Source: Hyphomicrobiales bacterium
GTDB lineage: Bacteria; Pseudomonadota; Alphaproteobacteria; Rhizobiales; OSC116
DNA: 49,445 bases
Assembly (NCBI GenBank): GCA_016744975.1
Contig: JADGDI010000003.1
Span: forward strand, 7,453-56,897
Direction of reading: 5' to 3'
Shown: positions 10,904 to 19,363 of the stretch, one piece after another
Layout of the letters: each line of letters starts with the position of its first letter
Numbering within the stretch: the first letter of the stretch is position 1
The notes under the pieces: model-generated
Databases searched by the model: none
What the model saw: only the letters and a program-made list of their open reading frames with translations
Told to the model about the DNA's origin: nothing
Program-made: the position numbers and the translations under genes

Positions 10904-11818
10904 ATGTCAGATTTGTTAGCCCGTTTGCCTGAGGTTCGCGGAAAATATAAAGCGAATGCCGAACTTGCAAAATTAACTTGGTTTCGCGTTGGTGGTCGAG
11001 CCGATATTTTATTCACCCCCGAAGATGAAGCGGATCTCATTGAGTTTCTTGTCCATAAACCCGCAGATATTGCTGTTACTTTAATCGGCATGGGCTCTAA
11101 TATGCTGATCCGTGATGGCGGGGTTGAAGGCGTGGTGATTAAGCTTGGTCGCAAGTTTGGCAAAGCTGAATATATAGGTGATCAGCAGATAATAGCTGGA
11201 GCTGCGGTTGCCGATGCGCGGGTTGCAAAAGTTGCTTATGATGCTGCTTTAGATGGCTTTGCATTTTTAAAGGGCGTGCCAGGCGGTATTGGCGGGGCGC
11301 TCAGAATGAATGCAGGCGCACATGGCGCTGAAATTAAAGACATTCTACTCTATGCACGGGCGGTTGACCCACAAGGCGAAGTGCATGTTTTATCTTGCGA
11401 AGATATGGGGTTTGGCTATCGCCATTGCAGCGTGCCTGAGGATTATATTTTTACATCGGCAGTGTTTGAAGGCAATCCTTTAAGTCAAGAAATGATAAAA
11501 GCCAAGATGGATGAAGTAACGGATTTGCGCGAGGCAGCCCAACCGATTAAAAGCCGCACTGGCGGTTCTACTTTTAAAAACCCAGAAGGCACCAGCGCGT
11601 GGAAATTAGTCGATCAGGCTGGGTTTCGCGGCCATATGAATGGTGGTGCTGGGGTGAGTGAAATGCATACAAATTTTCTGATTAATCATGGTGATGCGAA
11701 GGCTGCTGATATCGAAGATTTGGGCGATATGGTTAAGGCATCGGTCAAGCAAAAATTGGGTGTTGATTTGCATTGGGAAATAAAACGCATTGGCCGTAAA
11801 TTAAGCGATAAGCCATGA
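10904..11818 (+). CDS. murB: UDP-N-acetylenolpyruvoylglucosamine reductase MurB
   Basis: FAD-dependent, NADPH-using reductase that makes UDP-MurNAc. From the chosen start the protein has 304 residues. The FAD-binding domain shows TWFRVGG, GMGSNMLIRDGG and a G/A-rich GVPGGIGGALRMNAGA segment; SRTGGSTFKNPEG holds the catalytic serine. I chose ATG 10904 because AGGG lies eight bases upstream; an in-frame ATG at 10886, inside murC, would add six residues. The stop codon is the first part of a 15-base-period tandem repeat that precedes ddl. Confidence 0.96.
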   Translation: MSDLLARLPEVRGKYKANAELAKLTWFRVGGRADILFTPEDEADLIEFLVHKPADIAVTLIGMGSNMLIRDGGVEGVVIKLGRKFGKAEYIGDQQIIAGAAVADARVAKVAYDAALDGFAFLKGVPGGIGGALRMNAGAHGAEIKDILLYARAVDPQGEVHVLSCEDMGFGYRHCSVPEDYIFTSAVFEGNPLSQEMIKAKMDEVTDLREAAQPIKSRTGGSTFKNPEGTSAWKLVDQAGFRGHMNGGAGVSEMHTNFLINHGDAKAADIEDLGDMVKASVKQKLGVDLHWEIKRIGRKLSDKP

Positions 11819-11845
11819 ATAGGTGATACTTGAATAGGTGATATA
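11816..11845 (+). repeat. Tandem repeat, 15-base period, at the murB-ddl junction
   Basis: The 13 bases TGAATAGGTGATA occur at 11816-11828 and again at 11831-11843. The first copy contains the murB stop codon; the second ends at the ddl start codon and supplies its AGGTGA ribosome binding site. It looks like a local duplication that copied stop codon and Shine-Dalgarno together. Confidence 0.85.
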
Positions 11846-12870
11846 TGACAAATAGTGAATTTAAGTTAAGCGATGCTGAAATTGACGCCATCATCGACCT
11901 TGATCAGCTTAAAAGAATCCCGCAGGAAACCCATGTAGCGGTGCTGATGGGCGGCTGGTCATCGGAGCGACCAGTAAGCTTATGGTCAGGTGAAGCTTGC
12001 GCTAAAGCGCTAGAAAATGTTGGCTATAAAGTTACAAAAATTGATGTCAATCGCCATGTTGCTGCGCAAATAGCTAAGGTTGACCCTGACATATGTTTTA
12101 ATGCCTTACACGGCCCATTTGGCGAAGATGGTACCATTCAAGGTTTGTTAGAAATTATGGGTATTCCTTATACTCATAGTGGATTACTTGCCTCATCAAT
12201 GGCAATGGATAAGCAAATTGCACGGCAATTATTTGCCTCGGTTGGCATTCCGATCGCTGAAGGTAAAGTTATCAACCGTTTTGATGCGGCTAAAGAACAT
12301 GTGATGGCGCCGCCATATGTGCTAAAACCCGTGGCCGATGGCTCATCATTTGGAGTGTTTATTATACCCATTGGCAGCAATCAGCCACCGCAAGAATTAT
12401 TGACCAGCGACTGGCAGCTAAGTGACGATATGCTTGCCGAAAAATATGTAGCAGGGCGCGAGCTTACTTGCGCGGTAATGGGTGGTCGAGCGCTTGGCGT
12501 TACTGATATTATTTCCAACACAGAATTTTATGATTTTGAAGGAAAATATGCCGAAGGTGGTTCTGTTCATATAGTTCCTGCAAAAATTAAACCAAATATT
12601 TACCAAAATATAATGAAATGGTCAGTTAGAGCTTGTGAAGTTTTAGGGTGTCGTGGCGTTGCCAGAGTGGATTGGCGTTATGATGATGGCGAAAATGCTA
12701 ATGATGAATTGATCTGTCTTGAGGTCAATACACAACCAGGTATGACAGCATCATCTCTCGCTCCAGAACAAGCGATAAAGCTTGGAATTAGTTTTGAAAA
12801 ATTTGTTGCATGGATGGTGGAGCAGGCAGAATGCAAACAAGTAAAAATCAGTTTGGAAAACAAACCATAA
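11845..12870 (+). CDS. ddl: D-alanine--D-alanine ligase
   Basis: ATP-grasp ligase that makes the D-Ala-D-Ala used by MurF. The 341-residue protein contains VAVLMGGWSSER, ALHGPFGEDG and, near the C-terminus, EVNTQPGMT, the DdlB-type substrate and Mg-binding motifs. About 28 acidic, probably flexible residues precede the usual start of the fold (VAVLMGG), and no internal start removes them. It overlaps ftsQ: the chosen ftsQ start lies 40 bases before the ddl stop. Confidence 0.96.
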   Translation: MTNSEFKLSDAEIDAIIDLDQLKRIPQETHVAVLMGGWSSERPVSLWSGEACAKALENVGYKVTKIDVNRHVAAQIAKVDPDICFNALHGPFGEDGTIQGLLEIMGIPYTHSGLLASSMAMDKQIARQLFASVGIPIAEGKVINRFDAAKEHVMAPPYVLKPVADGSSFGVFIIPIGSNQPPQELLTSDWQLSDDMLAEKYVAGRELTCAVMGGRALGVTDIISNTEFYDFEGKYAEGGSVHIVPAKIKPNIYQNIMKWSVRACEVLGCRGVARVDWRYDDGENANDELICLEVNTQPGMTASSLAPEQAIKLGISFEKFVAWMVEQAECKQVKISLENKP

Positions 12871-13991
12871 ATGATTTACAAACTCGGTTGAAACATAATG
12901 TTTCAGACCGCCATTTTGCTTCGGCTGAAATTCATCAAAATGATGCTCAAACGGTTTATAATGAACAAGCTGCGCACGCGCAACATCAAGAGCTGAATGA
13001 GCATCATTTTTTGTCTAGCAATCAACGCATTCGCAATGCCGATGCGGAAAAAATAACAAATGATTTAGAATATAGTAAAAATGTCATTAAGGGGTCGGCC
13101 TTACTGATCTGGCGGCAGATTGTTAAATTTTGGCAGATTTTAAAGAATTTTTACACCTATAATATGCTTAGATTAGAGCGCATTCGTTTGTTTGATACCA
13201 GTTTGCGCAATGTTCTCAATACTGGCTTTATTGCCTTATTCATTATTTTGGCGCTTATTTTATACCGCAATGGGCAAGTTACCCAAATTAAAGCGGTGAT
13301 TATAGAAAAAGTTGGCCAATGGTCAGGTGCGGCAGGCATTAACGTCCAAGAAGTTAAATTATTCAATCGCCAACATAGTAGTAAGCAAGAGATTTTAACT
13401 GCATTAAATGTTGAAGTTGGCACGCCATTGCTAAGTTTTGATGTGGATGGCGCCCGCAGACGGATCGAAAAAATTGGGTGGATTGCTGAAGCACAAGTGC
13501 AACGTATTATGCCAGATAAGCTAGAGATTAGTATCATTGAGCGTGAGCCTTTCGCCATTTGGCAAATTGCTGGTAAACATGTTTTGGTAGATCGTAATGG
13601 CATCTTGGTGTCTGATCAGGTGTTGAATGGTTATCATTTACTGCCTTTGATTGTTGGTAAGGGCGCAGCGACAGAGGCGTTAGGGTTGTTAAGCGCATTA
13701 GAAGAGCGGCCAGATATTTTTGAACATATTCGTGCGTTGGTGCGTGTGGGCGAGCGCCGTTGGGATGTGGATTTTAAAAATGGCATCCGCGTTATGTTGC
13801 CAAAAGATAAACCAGAAGCGATGCTAGCGGATTTAGAGCGGATGATCTTAGATCATAATATATTCGAAAAAGGTATTAAAGTAATTGATTTCAGGCTAGC
13901 TGATCGGGTGAGGTTTGAAATGGATGATGAAACGGCAAAGGCCTATTTTGAAGCAAAAGAAGCTGCAAAAAAAGTTTCTAAAAAGAATTGA
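12831..13991 (+). CDS. ftsQ: Cell division protein FtsQ
   Basis: Bitopic membrane protein of the divisome that bridges cytoplasmic and periplasmic parts. ATG 12831 is chosen because GGAG lies eight bases upstream; an in-frame ATG at 12810 has no such site. The 386-residue product has a long polar cytoplasmic tail (about 1-128, rich in Gln, His and Asn), one membrane helix at about 129-146, a POTRA domain and the FtsQ beta domain. The tail is far longer than that of E. coli FtsQ (about 24 residues), and alphaproteobacterial FtsQ tails are often long. It overlaps ddl and is followed 44 bases later by ftsA. Confidence 0.93.
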   Translation: MQTSKNQFGKQTINDLQTRLKHNVSDRHFASAEIHQNDAQTVYNEQAAHAQHQELNEHHFLSSNQRIRNADAEKITNDLEYSKNVIKGSALLIWRQIVKFWQILKNFYTYNMLRLERIRLFDTSLRNVLNTGFIALFIILALILYRNGQVTQIKAVIIEKVGQWSGAAGINVQEVKLFNRQHSSKQEILTALNVEVGTPLLSFDVDGARRRIEKIGWIAEAQVQRIMPDKLEISIIEREPFAIWQIAGKHVLVDRNGILVSDQVLNGYHLLPLIVGKGAATEALGLLSALEERPDIFEHIRALVRVGERRWDVDFKNGIRVMLPKDKPEAMLADLERMILDHNIFEKGIKVIDFRLADRVRFEMDDETAKAYFEAKEAAKKVSKKN

Positions 13992-14035
13992 AGAATCTAA
14001 AAGTTTTGAGTTGAAGTATTTGAGAGTGACTAAAG

Positions 14036-15343
14036 ATGACTATTATTGATATGCCAATTAACAATCGTGCGGCCAGCAAACAGCCATTTGTGGCTATTTT
14101 AGACATTGGAACTAGCAAAATCACCTGCATGATTGCAAAAGTTGGCCATTCAAAAAATTGGCCAGGCATGCGTGGAGCGCGCCATCAGATACATGTTCTA
14201 GGCGTGGGTTATAAACGCTCTCATGGCATTAAAGCTGGTAATGTGATGGATATGGAGCTGGCCGAACAATCGATCAGAAGTGCAGTGGATTCAGCTGAAA
14301 AAGAAGCCAATGTGCGCGTTAGTGAAGTGATTGTTAACGTCTCTGGCGGCCGCGCTCGCAGCGACATTTATGATATTGAAGTCAAAATTGCTGGCCAACA
14401 GGTCAGCAATCAAGACATGATGTATGTAGTTGCCGAAGGTGAGCGTCAATCAGAGCAAATTGATAAAGCGATATTACATACGGTACCTGTTGCATTTTCA
14501 ATTGATGGCAACCGCGGTATTAGTGATCCGCGCGGCATGTTTGGCGAGCAATTGGGTGTGGATATGCATGTGGTGAGCGCGGATGTTGGCCCACTTAAAA
14601 ATCTAAAATTATGCATCGAGAGATGTCATTTAAAAATTCAAGATTTTGTGGTAGCCGCCTATGCCTCTGGTCTTGCATGTTTGGTTGAAGATGAGATGGA
14701 TCTTGGTGTTACTTGCATTGAAATGGGTGCAGGCTCAACTTCTATTGCAGTGTTTTTCGAAGGAAAATTCATTTATACTGATATGATTGCGATCGGCGGT
14801 CATAATGTAACGATTGATCTGGCGCGCGGGTTAAATACTCAAATTGCTCATGCTGAACGTACTAAGATTTTACATGGCAGTGCAATTGCTGGTATTGCTG
14901 ATGAAAGTCAATTGATTAGCATTCCAATGCTTGGTGAAGAAGATTGGGAATTGCAAGAAATAGAAAAATCGATTTTAACTGGTATCATTGCACCGCGTAT
15001 TGAAGAGACGTTCGAGATTATTCGTGACCGATTACAAACCAGCGGTTATGGCGATGTTGCAGGGCATCGTGTGGTGCTTACAGGCGGTGCTAGTCAGCTT
15101 ACAGGCGTGCGAGAAATTGCTGCAAGAATATTAGGGCGCCAAGTGCGGGTCGGCAAACCTTTGATGATTGCAGGGTTAAATGGTGATTATAGCGACCCGT
15201 CATTTGCGACTGCAACAGGTTTATTAGCCTATGCAGGCTCTCGCCCATTAAGCCTGCGTGATGCAGGGGATGAGCCAGAAAAAATCGCTGCAAATAGTGG
15301 CTATTTTACGCGGATTGGTCATTGGCTTAAAAATAATTTTTAA
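14036..15343 (+). CDS. ftsA: Cell division protein FtsA
   Basis: Actin-like ATPase that tethers FtsZ filaments to the membrane. The 435-residue protein opens the ATPase fold with LDIGTSKITCMIAKVG and has the second phosphate loop EMGAGSTSIAVF. The last residues (YFTRIGHWLKNNF) form an amphipathic helix, the expected membrane-targeting sequence. A GAGAG ribosome binding site precedes the start. Unlike the usual order, ftsZ does not follow directly: a gene on the other strand and a separate promoter region lie between. Confidence 0.96.
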   Translation: MTIIDMPINNRAASKQPFVAILDIGTSKITCMIAKVGHSKNWPGMRGARHQIHVLGVGYKRSHGIKAGNVMDMELAEQSIRSAVDSAEKEANVRVSEVIVNVSGGRARSDIYDIEVKIAGQQVSNQDMMYVVAEGERQSEQIDKAILHTVPVAFSIDGNRGISDPRGMFGEQLGVDMHVVSADVGPLKNLKLCIERCHLKIQDFVVAAYASGLACLVEDEMDLGVTCIEMGAGSTSIAVFFEGKFIYTDMIAIGGHNVTIDLARGLNTQIAHAERTKILHGSAIAGIADESQLISIPMLGEEDWELQEIEKSILTGIIAPRIEETFEIIRDRLQTSGYGDVAGHRVVLTGGASQLTGVREIAARILGRQVRVGKPLMIAGLNGDYSDPSFATATGLLAYAGSRPLSLRDAGDEPEKIAANSGYFTRIGHWLKNNF

Positions 15344-15373
15344 CCTAAATGCATATTACCTAAATGCATATTA
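15344..15373. repeat. Perfect 15-base tandem duplication after ftsA
   Basis: The sequence CCTAAATGCATATTA occurs twice, head to tail, at 15344-15358 and 15359-15373, directly after the ftsA stop codon and 13 bases before the end of the convergent gene. The unit contains ATGCAT, a palindrome. I see no terminator hairpin with a T tract here. Confidence 0.9.
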
Positions 15374-15386
15374 ATGAGTGTTTTAT

Positions 15387-16268
15387 TTATTCTAAAATTT
15401 GTCTAACAATATCTAATTTTGGCTGCATCTTTAAATTGTCCAAATGGCGCTTTAAATTATAAATTTGTTTGCCATTTTTAAACACCGAATAGTCGAGCTT
15501 TAATAAATGCTGCATTAGATAAGTTGAAAAGGTTTCGGCAAAATCTTCGGCCAAATTGCACGCTGCATAAAAAGATACATATTCTGAAGTTTCCAATTGT
15601 TTCAGCAAATTGGAGTTAGCACCATAAGGCAAAGCTCGCTTACATCGGTTGCCATTTAGGGCTTTATCAAATTTAATGACTGAATTCTGTTTGGAATGTT
15701 TTGCTAGATTTTCAAAAACAGGTCTGGAGAAATTTTGGTTGCGTATCACATGGGCCAATTCATGAAATAAGGTGTTTGCAAGCGCGTAATTGATCGGTAA
15801 ATCGCCATGGCTAATGCGCTTTAGTGAGAATCCTAGTGCCTCCCAATCTGAAAATTGAGTAGGTGTGCTACCTAGGCTATAGGCAACTTCTTTGTTCCAC
15901 CTATAGCCTTTATACGGTCTATAAAAGCGATTAATACTGGCCCATGAAAAATAAATTTTATTGTCAATTGCATAGGCGGAATTTGGTAATTTAATCAACT
16001 GCTTTGCAACATAAATATAGTCAATATTGCAAATGGTTTGTTGGACCAATGGTGGCGATATTGCATAGATTTTAGTCAACTGGCCTTCAAAATCAAATGC
16101 CTTTAACCAGTTTGGTGGGCTAGCACATATATTATCATTTTCCGTGTCAATATAACAAACTTTACTTGCAATAGGAACTTGGCAATTAAATGCAAATGCC
16201 TGCATTGGAATAAAGAGGTAGCAGATCGTTAAAGTGATTTTTAGAAAAGCTTTAATATTTAGGTTCAT
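15387..16268 (-). CDS. Secreted putative zinc metallopeptidase (HELAH), unknown family
   Basis: I do not recognise the family. The 293-residue protein starts with a clear signal peptide (hydrophobic stretch 8-26, likely cut after AFA at 26), so it should be periplasmic or secreted. HELAH at residues 169-173 fits the HExxH zinc-binding and catalytic motif, and EDFAE at 241-245 could supply the third, glutamate ligand of a gluzincin. Six cysteines after the signal peptide (about 29, 38, 48, 80, 209, 237) allow disulfides. It is convergent with ftsA and divergent from ftsZ, breaking the normally adjacent pair. Peptidase activity is inferred from the motif alone; a wall-related role would only be a guess from position. 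Confidence 0.7.
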   Translation of the reverse strand: MNLNIKAFLKITLTICYLFIPMQAFAFNCQVPIASKVCYIDTENDNICASPPNWLKAFDFEGQLTKIYAISPPLVQQTICNIDYIYVAKQLIKLPNSAYAIDNKIYFSWASINRFYRPYKGYRWNKEVAYSLGSTPTQFSDWEALGFSLKRISHGDLPINYALANTLFHELAHVIRNQNFSRPVFENLAKHSKQNSVIKFDKALNGNRCKRALPYGANSNLLKQLETSEYVSFYAACNLAEDFAETFSTYLMQHLLKLDYSVFKNGKQIYNLKRHLDNLKMQPKLDIVRQILE

Positions 16269-16491
16269 GTAAAAGTAGGTTGGATTGGATGATTTATGAT
16301 CGCTCTAACCTATCTAAATGTAAGAATTTTGCAAGAGAAATGGATGGGATGCAAATAACGTTTTCGTTAAAATTTGTATAAAATTCATCGTTAATAAAGG
16401 GTCAAATATTAACTTGATTAATAGTTTAATAACCATATTGGCCTATAGGATATAGATGCACAAGTGAAACAACTAAGAGTAGAGGTTGGCG
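16269..16491 (+). promoter_or_regulatory. Divergent intergenic region driving ftsZ
   Basis: This 223-base AT-rich gap must hold the ftsZ promoter, because the gene upstream runs the other way. Four TTAA half-sites lie at 16391, 16409, 16418 and 16426, reminiscent of CtrA sites, but none has the TTAA-N7-TTAA spacing. An AGAGG ribosome binding site at 16481-16485 lies six bases before the ATG at 16492. I cannot place a -35/-10 pair with confidence. Confidence 0.5.
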
Positions 16492-18333
16492 ATGACAATA
16501 AATATTCAAATGCCCGAATTAAGAGAATTAAAACCGCGTATCACCGTTTTTGGTGTTGGTGGTGCTGGCGGTAATGCCGTTAATAATATGGCAGAGCAAG
16601 GCCTAGAAGGCGTTGAATTTGTAGTCGCAAATACCGATGCTCAGGCGTTGGCCAAATCTAAGGTCGAGCGCCAAATACAACTTGGCACAATGATTACAGA
16701 AGGCCTTGGTGCTGGCTCGCGCCCAGAAATTGGCGCGGCAGCAGCCGAAGATAGTTTGCCAGACATTGCAGATTGCATGCATGGCTCACATATGTGTTTC
16801 ATTACAGCTGGTATGGGCGGGGGCACTGGTACTGGTGCAGCACCCGTAATAGCCCGCGCAGCGCGTGAGTTGGATATCTTGACAGTCGGCGTGGTTACAA
16901 AACCGTTCCAATTTGAGGGCGCACGGCGTATGGATATTGCCGAACGCGGCATTGCCGAGCTCGAGCAGCATGTTGATACTCTGATTGTTATTCCAAATCA
17001 AAATTTATTCCGTATTGCTAATGAACATACAACTTTCTCGGATGCATTTGCCATGGCTGATCAAGTATTGATGAGCGGCGTGTCAGGTATTACTGACTTA
17101 ATGGTTAAAGAAGGCCTTATTAATCTGGATTTCGCTGACGTTCGTGCGATTATGAAAGATATGGGTAAAGCTATGATGGGCACTGGTGAATCATCTGGTG
17201 AAAAGCGGGCAGTTGAAGCTGCTGAAGCTGCGATTTCAAACCCATTGCTTGACGACGTGTCTATGAAAGGCGCTAGGGGCCTGTTGATTAGTATCACAGG
17301 CGGTAGCGATTTAACGCTATATGAAGTGGATGAAGCGGCATCGCGTATTCGCAGTGAAGTAGATCCAGAAGCCAATATTATTCTTGGCGCAACATTTGAT
17401 GATGGTTTAGATGGCGCAATGCGTGTGTCTGTGGTTGCAACGGGTATTGATCAAGGTGAAATGGCAATATTGGGTAATAATGCAAACAATCAGAGCATAA
17501 ATGCATTTGGCCGTTCGGTGCCAGAAAAAATAGAAGCAACACCTGTAGCACCTGTTGCGCGGGTTGAAGCTGAGCAGCCAAAGGCCATCATTAAACCGCA
17601 AAGTGAAAATATAGAGATTAGGCGTTTAAGTGGGGATGATGCCGTTCAAAAAGCTGGCATGCGTTCTGGGCAAATTGAGGCGCAAAATGTGCAAGTAGCC
17701 CCGCGCCGTAGTGAGTTTGAACCCCAGCGTCCAGTGAGTGTGAACCAAAGTGTGGCAAGTCCTACGATGGTAAATCCTGCAATGTCTAACCCTTCAATGT
17801 CTAATCCATCACTGTCTAGCCCATCAATGGCAACCAACCCAATGCGTGCCACCTCTAATGCGCCTAGGCAACCTGCGCCACAAGCTCAACCAGTTAGCGC
17901 TCATGCTCAAAGTCAAGTTGCATCAACATTAGGTCATCAATCACCGCGTGCAAATTTAGCACATCAAAGTCCCGCACATGCTTTGCGCACGGAAGACTTT
18001 CCACCGGTTGCGCAACGTGAAATACGTCAATCGCAGCATGATGCACAACAGCCAGCGCAAGCTGCGCCCAATGCTACATCTGATGCAAATCGTCAAGCAA
18101 CAGCAAAAAGAAACGGCTTTTTTGACCGTTTAGCAAATGTTGGCCTTGGTCGGCGTGATAATGGTTTGGTTGAAGGCAGTCAAGCGTCACAAGAAGCAGT
18201 TGCACCTCAAGCCCAAGCGCAGCCACAAGTTCGCCCGCAAGAAGCGGCGCCAATTTATGAAGAAGATAGAAGGGCAGAGAATGGTGAGCAAAACCTTGAA
18301 ATTCCTGCATTTTTACGACGTCAAAATAACTAG
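16492..18333 (+). CDS. ftsZ: Cell division protein FtsZ
   Basis: Tubulin-like GTPase that forms the Z ring. ATG 16492 is preferred over an in-frame TTG two codons upstream: it has AGAGG at the right distance and gives the MTIN start seen in rhizobial FtsZ. The product has 613 residues. The GTP signature GGGTGTG lies at about 109-115 and the T7 loop (NLDFADV) at 210-216, so both polymerisation and hydrolysis elements are intact. A very long, disordered linker rich in Ala, Pro, Gln, Asn and Ser (about 320-595) follows, with a five-residue repeat inside it. The last residues, [11 protein letters not shown], are the conserved tail that binds FtsA and other partners. A strong terminator follows the stop. 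Confidence 0.97.
   Translation: MTINIQMPELRELKPRITVFGVGGAGGNAVNNMAEQGLEGVEFVVANTDAQALAKSKVERQIQLGTMITEGLGAGSRPEIGAAAAEDSLPDIADCMHGSHMCFITAGMGGGTGTGAAPVIARAARELDILTVGVVTKPFQFEGARRMDIAERGIAELEQHVDTLIVIPNQNLFRIANEHTTFSDAFAMADQVLMSGVSGITDLMVKEGLINLDFADVRAIMKDMGKAMMGTGESSGEKRAVEAAEAAISNPLLDDVSMKGARGLLISITGGSDLTLYEVDEAASRIRSEVDPEANIILGATFDDGLDGAMRVSVVATGIDQGEMAILGNNANNQSINAFGRSVPEKIEATPVAPVARVEAEQPKAIIKPQSENIEIRRLSGDDAVQKAGMRSGQIEAQNVQVAPRRSEFEPQRPVSVNQSVASPTMVNPAMSNPSMSNPSLSSPSMATNPMRATSNAPRQPAPQAQPVSAHAQSQVASTLGHQSPRANLAHQSPAHALRTEDFPPVAQREIRQSQHDAQQPAQAAPNATSDANRQATAKRNGFFDRLANVGLGRRDNGLVEGSQASQEAVAPQAQAQPQVRPQEAAPIYEEDRRAENGEQNLEIPAFLRRQNN
17761..17835 (+). repeat. Five-residue (15-base) repeat in the FtsZ linker
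   Basis: Five consecutive units of about P-S-M-S-N ([25 protein letters not shown]) are coded at 17761-17835. The DNA units are diverged from one another, so this is an older expansion than the exact duplications at the murB-ddl and ftsA junctions, though the period is again 15 bases. Confidence 0.85.
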
Positions 18334-18357
18334 TTGAGGCAACACCTCTCCTTGTGC

Positions 18358-18391
18358 AAAGGGTATCAAGCTTGACTTGGTACCCTTTTTT
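18358..18391 (+). terminator. Rho-independent terminator after ftsZ
   Basis: AAAGGGTATCAAG (18358-18370) pairs with CTTGGTACCCTTT (18376-18388) through one G-U pair, with loop CTTGA, giving a 13-base-pair stem followed by a T tract to 18391. It should isolate ftsZ from the downstream sirtuin-like gene. Confidence 0.92.
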
Positions 18392-18456
18392 GCGTTTGTT
18401 AATGAGCGGTATATGTGGTTGAATATTTAAATATTTTAAACCAAAAGCGGGCTATC

Positions 18457-19206
18457 ATGGGTCAAAATGAAAATAAATTATACATTACTGGTGCCGGGGT
18501 TAGTGTTCAAAGTGGTATTCCGACCTTTAGAGGCAGCGATGGCTTTTGGATGATAGGTAGTAAAAATTTTACACCGCAGGACATGGCAAGTCGGGCAATG
18601 TATCAAAACAATCCTAAACAGTTTTTGCTATGGTATTATAAACGCTTTGCAACTTATCGCGACCATGGACCAAATGACGTACATTACTGGTTGGCAGATA
18701 AAAACTTAATCACCCAGAATATAGATGGATTAGACGGAAAAGCGGGCAATCAAAATTACATATCCATTCATGGTAGGTTGGATAAAGTAACCTTATTCCA
18801 TCGTCAAGGTGAGGCCGTTGATATTTTGGATGCGCCTTGGGCTAAAATCAATAAATCAGAATTAGATGACCAAGCACTTGCTGAGCAATTGTTGAAACTA
18901 TTTTATATCGAAAAAGAGTGCCCTAAACTTGAAAAATCTCTAAAACCATATGTGCTGCTGTTTGATGAATATTATACCGAGATCTATGATATTTCAAAAG
19001 CTCAAGAACGCATGTATTTGGCAGATAGAATTATTTTTATCGGTACCAGCTTTAGTGTGAATATTACCCAAATGGCGCTAGAAATAGCAGCATCAAATCG
19101 TATAGAAATAGAAATTGTAGACCCAAAGCCAGTGCGCATTGCGTATGACAAGGTGGTTTATCACAAAATGACCGCACTGGAATATATAAATTCAGGTAAT
19201 TCTTGA
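18457..19206 (+). CDS. Sirtuin-like (Sir2 family) protein without zinc-binding cysteines
   Basis: The 249-residue product has the NAD-binding core of Sir2 proteins: TGAGVSVQSGIPTFRG at 11-26, TQNIDGLDG at 87-94 with the N and D that contact NAD, catalytic His at 105 (IHG), and GTSFSVN at 196-202. The family normally deacylates lysines using NAD. The small zinc domain is degenerate: only one cysteine (155) is present in the whole protein, in a CPKL stretch where CPxC is expected. The start at 18457 begins just before the fold; an in-frame GTG at 18415 would add 14 residues. It fills the slot between ftsZ and bamD normally held by lpxC. Substrate and activity are unknown. Confidence 0.8.
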   Translation: MGQNENKLYITGAGVSVQSGIPTFRGSDGFWMIGSKNFTPQDMASRAMYQNNPKQFLLWYYKRFATYRDHGPNDVHYWLADKNLITQNIDGLDGKAGNQNYISIHGRLDKVTLFHRQGEAVDILDAPWAKINKSELDDQALAEQLLKLFYIEKECPKLEKSLKPYVLLFDEYYTEIYDISKAQERMYLADRIIFIGTSFSVNITQMALEIAASNRIEIEIVDPKPVRIAYDKVVYHKMTALEYINSGNS

Positions 19207-19214
19207 CCATAAAT

Positions 19215-19252
19215 TGCCTTATTTATAAGATATAAGGCAGCTATATCTTATA
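19215..19252. repeat. Two overlapping, mutually exclusive inverted repeats
   Basis: TGCCTTAT (19215-19222) pairs with ATAAGGCA (19232-19239). An 11-base stem TATAAGATATA (19224-19234) pairs with TATATCTTATA (19242-19252). The two stems share 19232-19234, and each right or left arm falls in the loop of the other, so only one can form at a time. No T tract follows. It lies between the sirtuin-like gene and bamD, and could be a weak terminator or a folded leader. Confidence 0.55.
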
Positions 19253-19363
19253 TGCAATTGAGCATGCAATTATCCGACTTATGGCTTGCTCATTTTTTAA
19301 TTTGCGAATATATGTTATAGAGTTAATTTTTAGCGGCTTTAAGCCGTTCGTTAAGGGGAAGTT

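Noticed and set aside
15387-16268. Horizontal transfer of the HELAH gene by a mobile element
   Set aside because: No transposase, inverted repeat pair or target duplication is visible around it, and its base composition looks like that of the neighbours. Only the position is unusual.
16391-16429. CtrA binding site before ftsZ
   Set aside because: Four TTAA motifs occur, but the spacings (4, 5 and 14 bases between neighbours) do not fit TTAA-N7-TTAA, and the region is AT-rich.
17061-17601. Several minus-strand open frames within ftsZ
   Set aside because: They are antisense to a fully conserved gene, have no ribosome binding sites and no recognisable protein features.
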